Assembly: GCF_016862395.1 (NCBI RefSeq)
Contig: NZ_BOMW01000036.1
Coordinates: forward strand, 1-64,000
Direction of reading: 5' to 3'
DNA: 64,000 nt
From: Actinoplanes siamensis
GTDB lineage: Bacteria > Actinomycetota > Actinomycetes > Mycobacteriales > Micromonosporaceae
Shown: positions 25,930 through 32,843 of the stretch, piece after piece
Layout: each line of letters begins with the position of its first letter
Position numbering within the stretch: position 1 is the stretch's first letter
The notes under the pieces: model-generated
The model's input: the letters and a program-made list of their open reading frames with translations, nothing else
Database searches by the model: none
Told to the model about the DNA's origin: nothing
Position numbers and translations under genes: made by a program

Positions 25930-27567
25930 ATGCCTGGGAAAAGCCCATGGAAGATGGCGGTCGGCGCGACCGCCATCGCCTTGTTGGCCGCTGGTTGCGG
26001 CAGCGGCGGGTCGGACGACTCGTCCTCCGCTTCAAATACCGTCGTCATCGGTATCGGCGAGCCGCAGCACCTGATCCCGACGAATTCCACGGAGTCGAAC
26101 GGCTCCGAGGTCCTGGCTTCGCTGTTCTACCCGCTGGTCGACTTCGACGCCCAGAACAACCCCGTTCCGGTCGCTGCCGAGTCGATCACCGCCGACGCCA
26201 CCAGCACCGTCTGGACCGTCAAGCTGAAGTCCGGCTTCACGTTCAGCAACGGTGAGCCGGTCACCTCGGACAACTACATCAACGCGTGGAACTACGGCGC
26301 CTACGGCCCGAACGGCCAGGGCGCGTCGTACTTCTTCGAGCGGATCAAGGGCTTCGCGGACCTGCAGTCGAAGGACCCGGACGGCGAGGAGGGCCCGCAG
26401 AAGGCTCCCGAGCCCAAGGCGAAGACTCTCGAGGGGCTGAAGAAGGTCGACGACACGACCTTCACCATCACGCTCTCGGCTCCGTTCGCCGGCTGGGAGT
26501 CCGTCATGGGCTACAGCGCGTTCTACCCGCTGCCGAAGGCCGCCTGGAAGTCCGATGGCGTCCTCGCCGACGGCTTCGAGGACGCCATCATCGGCAACGG
26601 CCCCTTCAAGCTGAAGGGCAAGTGGGAGCACGACGCCCAGATCGTCGTGGAGAAGGTGGCCGACTTCAAGGGCACCGTCCCGAAGATCGACGGCATCACC
26701 TGGAAGATCTACCAGGACCAGCAGGCGGAGTACGCCGACCTGGTGGCGGGCAACGTCGACGTGCAGACCACCATCCCGATCGAGAGCCTGGCCAAGGCGT
26801 CCGCCGACCTGGGTGACCGGTTCAAGAAGTCCCCGAACTCGACCTTCCAGTTCGTCGGCTTCCCGACGTTCCAGAAGGAGTTCTCGGACGTCCGGGTCCG
26901 TCAGGCGATCTCGATGGCGATCAACCGCCAGGAGATCACCGACCAGATCTTCCTCGGCTCGCAGTCGCCGGCCACCTCGTTCGTCTCCCCGGTCGTCGCG
27001 GGTTACCGCGAGAACACCTGTGGCGACAACTGCGTGTACAACCCGACCAAGGCCAAGGAGCTGTACACCGCGGCCAACGGTCCGAAGGAAATGAAGATCA
27101 CGTACAACGTCGACGGCAACCACAAGGCGTGGGTGGACGCGACGTGCAACCAGATCAAGGCTTCCCTCGGCATCAACTGCGTCGGCGGCGAGGAGCCCAA
27201 GTTCGCGGACCTGCTGAGCAAGGTCGAGAAGAAGCAGCCGGTCGGCCTCATCCGCCTCGGCTGGGTGATGGACTACCCGCTGATGGAGAACTACCTCGGC
27301 CCGCTGTACAGCACCGGCGGTTCCTCCAACTACTACGGGTACAGCAACCCCACCTTCGACAACCTGGTCAAGGAGGGTTCCGTCGCGAAGACGCCGCAGG
27401 AGGCCATCGCCAAGTGGCAGGCCGCCGAGGACATCCTGGCCAAGGAGATGCCGGTGATCCCGCTGCGTAACGGCCAGAACGTGTTCGGTTACTCGACCAA
27501 GGTCAACAACGTGAACGTCGACCTGTTCCAGAAGGTCGATCTCTACAAGATCGAAGTCGTCGGCTGA
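25930..27567 (+). CDS. Peptide ABC transporter substrate-binding lipoprotein
   Basis: Extracellular solute receptor of the SBP_bac_5 (OppA/DppA) family, lipid-anchored: MPGKSPWKMAVGATAIALLA then AGCGSGG lipobox. Family features include GIGEPQHLIPTN, LFYPLVDF, KLKSGFTFSNGEPVTS (the common W-x-F-x-L-R-x-G-V-x-F region) and FSDVRVRQAISMAINR near residue 315. Four Cys in CGDNC and CNQIKASLGINC could form disulfides. 545 residues; AAGGAGG 8 nt before ATG. First gene of a five-gene importer; a stem-loop follows the stop. Confidence 0.92.
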   Translation: MPGKSPWKMAVGATAIALLAAGCGSGGSDDSSSASNTVVIGIGEPQHLIPTNSTESNGSEVLASLFYPLVDFDAQNNPVPVAAESITADATSTVWTVKLKSGFTFSNGEPVTSDNYINAWNYGAYGPNGQGASYFFERIKGFADLQSKDPDGEEGPQKAPEPKAKTLEGLKKVDDTTFTITLSAPFAGWESVMGYSAFYPLPKAAWKSDGVLADGFEDAIIGNGPFKLKGKWEHDAQIVVEKVADFKGTVPKIDGITWKIYQDQQAEYADLVAGNVDVQTTIPIESLAKASADLGDRFKKSPNSTFQFVGFPTFQKEFSDVRVRQAISMAINRQEITDQIFLGSQSPATSFVSPVVAGYRENTCGDNCVYNPTKAKELYTAANGPKEMKITYNVDGNHKAWVDATCNQIKASLGINCVGGEEPKFADLLSKVEKKQPVGLIRLGWVMDYPLMENYLGPLYSTGGSSNYYGYSNPTFDNLVKEGSVAKTPQEAIAKWQAAEDILAKEMPVIPLRNGQNVFGYSTKVNNVNVDLFQKVDLYKIEVVG

Positions 27568-27583
27568 TCTGACCGCTCGACCG

Positions 27584-27624
27584 GTGGTGGCGTCACGGAG
27601 AATGTGAAACCGTGGCGCCACCAC
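27584..27624 (+). terminator. Stem-loop between binding-protein and permease genes
   Basis: 15-bp hairpin: GTGGTGGCG-TCACGG, 11-nt loop, CCGTGG-CGCCACCAC (one wobble). It probably lowers read-through into the permease genes or stabilises the binding-protein mRNA, as in many ABC operons. Confidence 0.6.
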
Positions 27625-27698
27625 TGCGTTACCCCCGAAACCTCATCGTCGCCGTGCTCACGAGGCCGGCGCTCTTCCGCGGAAGAGGCTAAACCCGT

Positions 27699-28625
27699 AT
27701 GTTCCGCTACATCGTGCGGCGCTTACTGCAGATGGTGCTCACCTTCTTCGGTGCGACCTTCCTGCTGTACGCGCTGGTGTTCGCCAACCAGAAGGACCCG
27801 ATCCAGGCCCTCGTCGGCGAACGACCCGTCACCGAGAGTCAGCGTATCGCGCTGACCCAGAGGTACCACCTGGATGAAGGCTTCTTCATGCAGTACTGGT
27901 ACTACATGAAAGGCCTGCTCACCGGGGACTTCGGTACCTCGCTGACCGGCCGCAAGATCGTCGACATGATGGCCGACGCGTGGCCGGTGACCCTCCGCCT
28001 GGCACTCATCGCCATCGTCATCGCCGCTACCTTCTCCGTGACCGTCGGCGTCTACTCCGCCCTCAAGCGGGGTGGCCTCTTCGACAACGTCTCGCTGGTC
28101 ATCACCCTGGTGCTGCTGGCCATGCCGATCGTGGTCATCGCGCCCCTGTTCCAGTTGATCTTCGGCATCCAGCTGGGTTGGTTCCCCCCTACCGCAACAC
28201 GCGACGCGACGGTCTGGCAACTGCTTTTGCCCGCCATCGTGCTCGCCTGCATCGTGATCGCCCCAGAGATGCGCGTGACCAGGACCTCGGTGGTGGAGAA
28301 CCTCCGCGCCGACTACGTGCGCACGGCGCGGGCCAAGGGCCTGACCCGGATGCGCGTCATCTGGGTGCACGTGCTGCGCAACTCGCTGATCCCGGTGGTC
28401 ACGCTGATCGGTGTCGACCTGGGCGGTCTGATGGCCGGCGCCATCGTCACCGAGCACGTGTTCAACATTCCCGGCGTCGGTTTCAACCTGGCCAGGGCCA
28501 TCCGCACCGAGGACGGTCCGCTCGTGGTCGGGTTCGTGAGCATCCTGGTGATCCTGTTCCTGTTCATCAACCTGCTCGTCGACCTTCTCTACGCCGCCCT
28601 CGACCCCAGGATCCGCTATGAGTGA
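27699..28625 (+). CDS. dppB: Peptide ABC transporter permease (DppB-like)
   Basis: Inner-membrane permease of 308 residues with six predicted helices. MFRYIVRRLLQMVLTFFGATF is the classic DppB/OppB N-terminus, and the EAA loop reads DYVRTARAKGLTRMRVIWVH. ATG begins 131 nt after the binding-protein stop. The stop overlaps the dppC start by 8 nt (ATGAGTGA), indicating coupled translation of the permease pair. Confidence 0.92.
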   Translation: MFRYIVRRLLQMVLTFFGATFLLYALVFANQKDPIQALVGERPVTESQRIALTQRYHLDEGFFMQYWYYMKGLLTGDFGTSLTGRKIVDMMADAWPVTLRLALIAIVIAATFSVTVGVYSALKRGGLFDNVSLVITLVLLAMPIVVIAPLFQLIFGIQLGWFPPTATRDATVWQLLLPAIVLACIVIAPEMRVTRTSVVENLRADYVRTARAKGLTRMRVIWVHVLRNSLIPVVTLIGVDLGGLMAGAIVTEHVFNIPGVGFNLARAIRTEDGPLVVGFVSILVILFLFINLLVDLLYAALDPRIRYE

Positions 28626-29556
28626 CCTGAACACCGTGACCGCGGCCGAGGCGCCCGGCGGTCAGCCGAACGTCCCCCACGGCCCGGTCAAGAAGGACAA
28701 GCCTCGCAGCCTGGCCGGCGACGCGTGGGCCGATCTGCGCAAGCGGAAGATCTTCTGGATCGCGGTCGTGCTGGTCGCGGTCGTGCTGGTGATGGCGGCC
28801 TGGCCGACGCTGTTCACGTCGGCCGACCCCGGGGCCTGCGCGCTGGCCAACCAGTACAAGGGCGCGACCGGCGGAGCCCTGTTCGGCTTCGACTACCAGG
28901 GCTGCGACATCTACGCGAAGGTCATCTACGGCGCCCGGAACTCGATCACCGTCGGTGTGCTCGCCACGCTGCTGGCCGGCGTCATCGGCCTGATCTTCGG
29001 CCTGTCCGCCGGCTACTTCGGCGGCTTGGTGGACGCGATCCTGTCCCGGTTCATCGACATCATGCTGGGCGTGCCGTTCCTGCTGGCCGGCATCGTGCTC
29101 TCGAACCGGCTCTCGTCCGACCCGAAGAGCAACGGCATCTTCGCCGTGACCCTGACCCTCGGCCTGCTCAGCTGGACGACCGGCGCCCGGGTGATGCGCT
29201 CCGCGGTGATCTCGGCGAAGAACCAGGACTACGTCGCGGCCGCCCGGATGCTGGGATCCCCCCCGGCCCGGCTGATCTTCCGGCACATCCTGCCGAACTC
29301 CATCGCATCGTTCATCGTGCTGCTGACCCTGCTCCTCGGCATCAACATCGCCAGCGAGGCGACTCTGTCGTTCCTCGGCGTCGGTCTCAAGAACGGCGCC
29401 ATCAGCTGGGGCATCATGATCGCCGACGGCACACAGTTCGCGCGTACCGAGCCGTGGCCGCTGGTCTGGCCGGCGATCTTCCTCGGCGCGACGGTGCTCG
29501 CCTTCATCATGCTCGGCGACGCCGTCCGCGACGCCTTCGACCCGAAGTTGCGGTGA
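28618..29556 (+). CDS. dppC: Peptide ABC transporter permease (DppC-like)
   Basis: Second permease, 312 residues. The cytoplasmic N-terminus (SLAGDAWADLRKRKIFW) leads into the first helix; a periplasmic loop with two Cys (PGACALANQYKG, YQGCDIYAK) follows; the EAA loop is QDYVAAARMLGSPPARLIFR. The long first periplasmic loop is typical of OppC_N proteins. Pairs with DppB to form the channel. Confidence 0.92.
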   Translation: MSDLNTVTAAEAPGGQPNVPHGPVKKDKPRSLAGDAWADLRKRKIFWIAVVLVAVVLVMAAWPTLFTSADPGACALANQYKGATGGALFGFDYQGCDIYAKVIYGARNSITVGVLATLLAGVIGLIFGLSAGYFGGLVDAILSRFIDIMLGVPFLLAGIVLSNRLSSDPKSNGIFAVTLTLGLLSWTTGARVMRSAVISAKNQDYVAAARMLGSPPARLIFRHILPNSIASFIVLLTLLLGINIASEATLSFLGVGLKNGAISWGIMIADGTQFARTEPWPLVWPAIFLGATVLAFIMLGDAVRDAFDPKLR

Positions 29557-29560
29557 CCCT

Positions 29561-30598
29561 GTGACTGATATCAAGGCGCAGATGGACGTCCTACCCGGCG
29601 TCGACGCGCGCGCTCCCCTGCTCGAAGTCAACGATCTGCACGTCGAGTTCCGCACCGGGTACGGTGTGGCCAAAGCCGTCAACGGCGCCAACTTCTGGCT
29701 CTCCCCGGGCGAGACGCTGGCGATCCTCGGTGAGTCCGGCTGCGGCAAGTCGGTGACCGCGCAGGCGATCATGGGCATCCTCGACACCCCGCCCGGCTAC
29801 GTGACGCAGGGTCAGATCCGCTACCGCGGTGTCGACCTGCTGAAGCTGCCGGAGGACCAGCGGCGCAAGGTCCGGGCCAACAAGATCGCGATGATCTTCC
29901 AGGACGCGCTCTCCGCGCTGAACCCGGTCTACACGGTCGGTTTCCAGCTCGGCGAGCTGTTCCGCAAACACCGCGGAATGTCCCGTGCGGACGCCAGGAA
30001 GCGGGCGATCGACCTGCTCGACCAGGTCAAGATCCCGGCCGCCAAGGTCCGGGTCAACGACTACCCGCACCAGTTCTCGGGCGGCATGCGGCAGCGCGTC
30101 ATGATCGCGATGGCGCTGGCGCTCGACCCCGAGGTGCTGATCGCCGACGAGCCCACCACGGCGCTCGACGTCACCGTGCAGGCGCAGATCATGGGCCTGC
30201 TCGCGGACCTGCAGCGGCAGCGCAACATGGGGCTGATCCTGATCACGCACGACATGGGGGTGGTCGCCGACGTGGCCGACCGGATCTCCGTGATGTACGC
30301 CGGCAAGGTCGTCGAGGAGGCGCCGGTCTACGACATCTACGCGCGCCCGGCCCACCCGTACACCCGCGCTCTTCTCGAGTCGATCCCCCGGCTCGACATG
30401 AAGGGCCAGCAGCTCAGCGTCATCCGCGGCCTGCCGCCGGCGCTGACCGACATCCCGAAGGGCTGTGCCTTCAACCCGCGCTGCGCCTACGCGCGGGACG
30501 CGTGCCGCCAGGACCCGCCGCCCCCGGCGTACCAGGTCTCGGTCCAGCCGCACCGCACGGCCCGCTGCCACTTCTTCCGGGAGGTTCTCGGTGAGTGA
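29561..30598 (+). CDS. dppD: Peptide ABC transporter ATP-binding protein (DppD-like)
   Basis: First of two ATPases. Walker A GESGCGKSVTAQAIMG, Q-loop MIFQDALSALNPV, signature SGGMRQRVMIAMALALDP, Walker B VLIADEPTTALD and H-loop LITHDMG. The C-terminal oligopeptide-transporter extension has GCAFNPRCAYARDAC, the Cys motif that often binds an iron-sulfur cluster in this family, and a final RCHFF. GTG start 4 nt after dppC; stop overlaps dppF by 8 nt. Confidence 0.93.
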   Translation: MTDIKAQMDVLPGVDARAPLLEVNDLHVEFRTGYGVAKAVNGANFWLSPGETLAILGESGCGKSVTAQAIMGILDTPPGYVTQGQIRYRGVDLLKLPEDQRRKVRANKIAMIFQDALSALNPVYTVGFQLGELFRKHRGMSRADARKRAIDLLDQVKIPAAKVRVNDYPHQFSGGMRQRVMIAMALALDPEVLIADEPTTALDVTVQAQIMGLLADLQRQRNMGLILITHDMGVVADVADRISVMYAGKVVEEAPVYDIYARPAHPYTRALLESIPRLDMKGQQLSVIRGLPPALTDIPKGCAFNPRCAYARDACRQDPPPPAYQVSVQPHRTARCHFFREVLGE

Positions 30599-31598
30599 CG
30601 TCGTCCTCGAGACCAAGGGTCTGGTCAAGCACTTCCCGATCACCCAGGGCATCGTCTTCAAGAGCAAGGTCGGCGCGGTCCGGGCGGTCGACGGTGTCGA
30701 CATCCAGCTGCGGCGCGGTGAGACGCTCGGCGTCGTCGGCGAGTCCGGCTGCGGCAAGTCCACGCTGGCCAAGCTGCTGGTCGGCCTGGAGACGCCGACC
30801 GCCGGCTCGATCAACGTGCGCGGCGAGGACATGGTCAAGCTGAAGGGCGCGGCCCTGCGCCGGGCCCGCCGCAACATCCAGATGGTGCTGCAGGACCCGT
30901 ACACCTCGCTGAACCCGCGCATGACGGTCGGTGACATCATCGGCGAACCGTTCGAGATCCACCCCGAGGTGGTCCCGAAGGGCGGCCGTCAGCGCGCGGT
31001 GCAGGATCTGCTGGACACGGTCGGCCTCAACCCCGACCACATCAACCGCTACCCGCACCAGTTCTCCGGCGGCCAGCGCCAGCGCATCGGCATCGCCCGC
31101 GCGCTCGCGCTCAAGCCCGAGATCATCGTCTGCGACGAGCCGGTGTCGGCGCTCGACGTGTCCATCCAGGCCCAGGTGATCAATCTGCTGGAACGCCTGC
31201 AGGACGAGTTCGGCCTGTCGTACATCTTCATCGCGCACGACCTCTCGGTCGTGCGGCACATCTCGGACCGGGTCGCCGTCATGTACCTCGGCAAGGTCAT
31301 CGAGACGGGTCACGACCAGGCGATCTACGAGCAGCCGACGCACCCGTACACGCAGGCGCTGCTCTCCGCCGTTCCGGTCCCGGACCCGCGCCTGCGCGGG
31401 CTCCGCGACCAGATCGTCCTGGAGGGCGACGTCCCGTCGCCGGCCAACCCGCCGTCGGGGTGCCGCTTCCGCACCCGGTGCTGGAAGGCTCAGGAGGCCT
31501 GCGCCCAGCAGGAGCCGCTGCTGCAGATCCGCGAGCGTTCCCCGCACCCGAGCGCGTGCCACTTCGCGGAGATCCGCGACGTGGTGCGCGGTCGCTGA
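30591..31598 (+). CDS. dppF: Peptide ABC transporter ATP-binding protein (DppF-like)
   Basis: Second ATPase, 335 residues. GTG chosen because GTGAGTGA overlaps the dppD stop and VVLETKGLVKHFPI is the usual DppF start. Motifs: GESGCGKSTLAKLLVG, MVLQDPYTSLNPRM, SGGQRQRIGIARALAL, IIVCDEPVSALDVS, FIAHDLSVV. C-terminal GCRFRTRCWKAQEAC parallels the Cys motif in DppD. A strong terminator closes the operon. Confidence 0.93.
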   Translation: MSDVVLETKGLVKHFPITQGIVFKSKVGAVRAVDGVDIQLRRGETLGVVGESGCGKSTLAKLLVGLETPTAGSINVRGEDMVKLKGAALRRARRNIQMVLQDPYTSLNPRMTVGDIIGEPFEIHPEVVPKGGRQRAVQDLLDTVGLNPDHINRYPHQFSGGQRQRIGIARALALKPEIIVCDEPVSALDVSIQAQVINLLERLQDEFGLSYIFIAHDLSVVRHISDRVAVMYLGKVIETGHDQAIYEQPTHPYTQALLSAVPVPDPRLRGLRDQIVLEGDVPSPANPPSGCRFRTRCWKAQEACAQQEPLLQIRERSPHPSACHFAEIRDVVRGR

Positions 31599-31608
31599 CC
31601 CACGCACA

Positions 31609-31646
31609 GCGAAGGCCGGGCCGGTTCATTCCGGTCCGGCCTTCGC
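31609..31646 (+). terminator. Terminator of the peptide transporter operon
   Basis: 16-bp stem GCGAAGGCCGGGCCGG / CCGGTCCGGCCTTCGC with one G-T wobble and a TTCATT loop, just after dppF. No T-run, as usual in high-GC genomes. Confidence 0.8.
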
Positions 31647-31800
31647 CGTCCCGTACCCGAAACAGCAGGCTCGAAGCCGCCCCGGCCATCCACGCCCCCG
31701 CGTGCCGAGCGACCTCTGGTGGCCGGCTCACGCTCTCCGGCCGGCGCTGGGGCGTGCGTCCGGCGGGTGGAGGCCGCTTCTGGTGGCTGGGGTGACGGCG

Positions 31801-32433
31801 CTACAGGGGGCCGCGGCCGGAGCGGAGGAGGAGCAGGGCCACCTGGGTGCCGTCGGGGCCGAGGGCCGCGCGGAAACGGTCGACGATCTCGCGTTCGCGG
31901 GCCAGGACCAGGCGGGTGCCGCCGGAGGCCATGCGGGTCTTGCCCACTGCCTGGGAGAGGCGGGACCGTTCCTGCCAGAGGTCGATGATGGCCTGGTCGA
32001 TCTCGTCGATCCGCTCCCGCATGGCGCGGATCTCGCCGGCCGCCAAGGGCTTGGCCGCGCCGGTGTACTCGTCCGCCGCGCTGCCGGCCGGGCTTCCCGC
32101 GGCGGAGGCCATGCCGGTCGCCTGGCCGGAGCCGGCGGCGAGGATCGCCCCGGCGGCCGGGCCGACGCCGGTGACCTGGCCTGTTCCGGCCGCCGAATCG
32201 CCGGTGACGGCCGGGTCAGCCGTGGTGTCCGGGCCTGAGCTGGCCGGTTGGCCCGCGCTGGGGAGCGGCCTTCCGCTCGTCGGTCGGGTTGCGCCGGGGA
32301 GCGGGCTTCCGCCGGCCGGTTCGCTCGCGCCGGGTGTCTGGCGGGCGGCGGGCGCCTGGGCGGTGCTGTGCCGGGCGGGCTGGGCGGTGGGGGAGTCGGC
32401 GTCGGTGGACTGGGCCATCACGTCGGCGGTCAT
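31801..32433 (-). CDS. Chorismate mutase (AroQ class) with long disordered N-terminus
   Basis: Converts chorismate to prephenate, the entry to Phe and Tyr synthesis. The C-terminal 90 residues form an AroQ-type helical domain: IRAMRERIDEIDQAIIDLW, ERSRLSQAVGKTR and REREIVDRF show the expected Arg, Lys and Glu positions. The first 120 residues are low complexity, rich in Pro, Ala, Thr, Gly and Ser, with no signal peptide; AroQ enzymes are usually about 90-110 residues. GAGGAG precedes ATG 32433; a second in-frame ATG lies five codons in. An upstream attenuator-like leader suggests control by Phe/Tyr supply. Confidence 0.87.
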   Translation of the reverse strand: MTADVMAQSTDADSPTAQPARHSTAQAPAARQTPGASEPAGGSPLPGATRPTSGRPLPSAGQPASSGPDTTADPAVTGDSAAGTGQVTGVGPAAGAILAAGSGQATGMASAAGSPAGSAADEYTGAAKPLAAGEIRAMRERIDEIDQAIIDLWQERSRLSQAVGKTRMASGGTRLVLAREREIVDRFRAALGPDGTQVALLLLRSGRGPL

Positions 32434-32481
32434 GTCGTGCTCCTCGGGTGCTCATCGCCCCGGACAGGCGGGCCCGGGAAG

Positions 32482-32518
32482 CAACAAGCCCCGGGCTGTG
32501 GAAGCCCGGGGCTTGTTG
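32482..32518 (-). terminator. Attenuator terminator hairpin
   Basis: Perfect 15-bp stem on the minus strand: CAACAAGCCCCGGGC, loop TTCCACA, GCCCGGGGCTTGTTG. It ends 48 nt before the chorismate mutase ATG. No T-tract follows. Confidence 0.85.
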
Positions 32519-32541
32519 TAGGTCTGTCGTTCAAGGGCGAC

Positions 32542-32595
32542 CTACGGCTGCCGGACTTCGGTGCCGTAGTAAAAAAATCGCGCCTGCTGGATCAC
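32542..32595 (-). CDS. Leader peptide VIQQARFFYYGTEVRQP
   Basis: A 17-codon ORF, GTG start and TAG stop. It carries TTT TTT TAC TAC (Phe-Phe-Tyr-Tyr) at codons 7-10. TTT is rare in this GC-rich sequence, where Phe is nearly always TTC. There is no good Shine-Dalgarno at normal distance (GAGAGG is 12 nt away), but the predicted transcription start lies at or within a base or two of the GTG, so a leaderless mRNA is likely, as is common in actinobacteria. It is too short for ordinary gene finders. Confidence 0.75.
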   Translation of the reverse strand: MIQQARFFYYGTEVRQP

Positions 32596-32602
32596 GCAGC
32601 CG

Positions 32603-32632
32603 AGTATGCCTCTCGCCTGGACCGGGCCGCAA
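32603..32632 (-). promoter_or_regulatory. Candidate promoter of the chorismate mutase leader
   Basis: Minus strand: TTGCGG (32632-32627), 18-nt spacer, CATACT (32608-32603). The start site expected 6-7 nt further falls at the GTG of the leader peptide. Confidence 0.55.
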
Positions 32633-32806
32633 GGAAACCGCCCGAACGATGGGACGCGATTGTGGTGGGGCGGTGCTCAGGGCGTACGGCCGAGTGTTTT
32701 GCCTGGTCCTACCGGGGGACCGGAAAGCGGGAGGATAACGCCCGCCCGGACCGCCAGCGGCCCCGGCAAAGGATCGGAAGCGGTCAGGCGGCGCGCCGCA
32801 AGGCGT

Positions 32807-32837
32807 GGCGGCCCGGCCGGGAGGTGGCCGGGCCGCC
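32807..32837 (-). terminator. 5'-nucleotidase terminator
   Basis: Perfect 12-bp stem GGCGGCCCGGCC / GGCCGGGCCGCC with a 7-nt loop, 6 nt past the 5'-nucleotidase stop. It separates that gene from the chorismate mutase unit. Confidence 0.75.
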
Positions 32838-32843
32838 GCCCGG

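Larger units (their letters stand above)
32482..32595 (-). promoter_or_regulatory. Predicted Phe/Tyr ribosome-mediated attenuator
   Basis: Three alternative structures can be drawn in the minus-strand RNA. Pause helix: CUACGGC (32569-32563, inside the Tyr-Tyr-Gly codons) with GCCGUAG (32548-32542). Antiterminator: GUAGGUC (32545-32539) with GACCUAC (32524-32518), nested inside GAAGUCCGG (32559-32551) with CCGGGCUUC (32509-32501), which consumes the 5' arm of the terminator. Terminator: the 15-bp hairpin. A ribosome stalled on UUU or UAC would block the pause helix and let the antiterminator form; a ribosome reaching the stop would cover 32542 and leave the terminator free. Pairings were found by eye, not by folding software. 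Confidence 0.78.
32434..32843 (-). other. Leader and intergenic region upstream of chorismate mutase
   Basis: Read on the minus strand, this 410-bp stretch holds in order: the 5'-nucleotidase terminator, a candidate promoter, a 17-codon leader ORF with Phe-Phe-Tyr-Tyr, competing RNA helices, a 15-bp terminator hairpin, and the RBS of the chorismate mutase gene. Confidence 0.75.

Noticed and set aside
32482..32570. Possible tRNA or small RNA gene near the chorismate mutase leader
   Set aside because: No cloverleaf or T-loop; the attenuator reading explains all helices and the Phe/Tyr codons.
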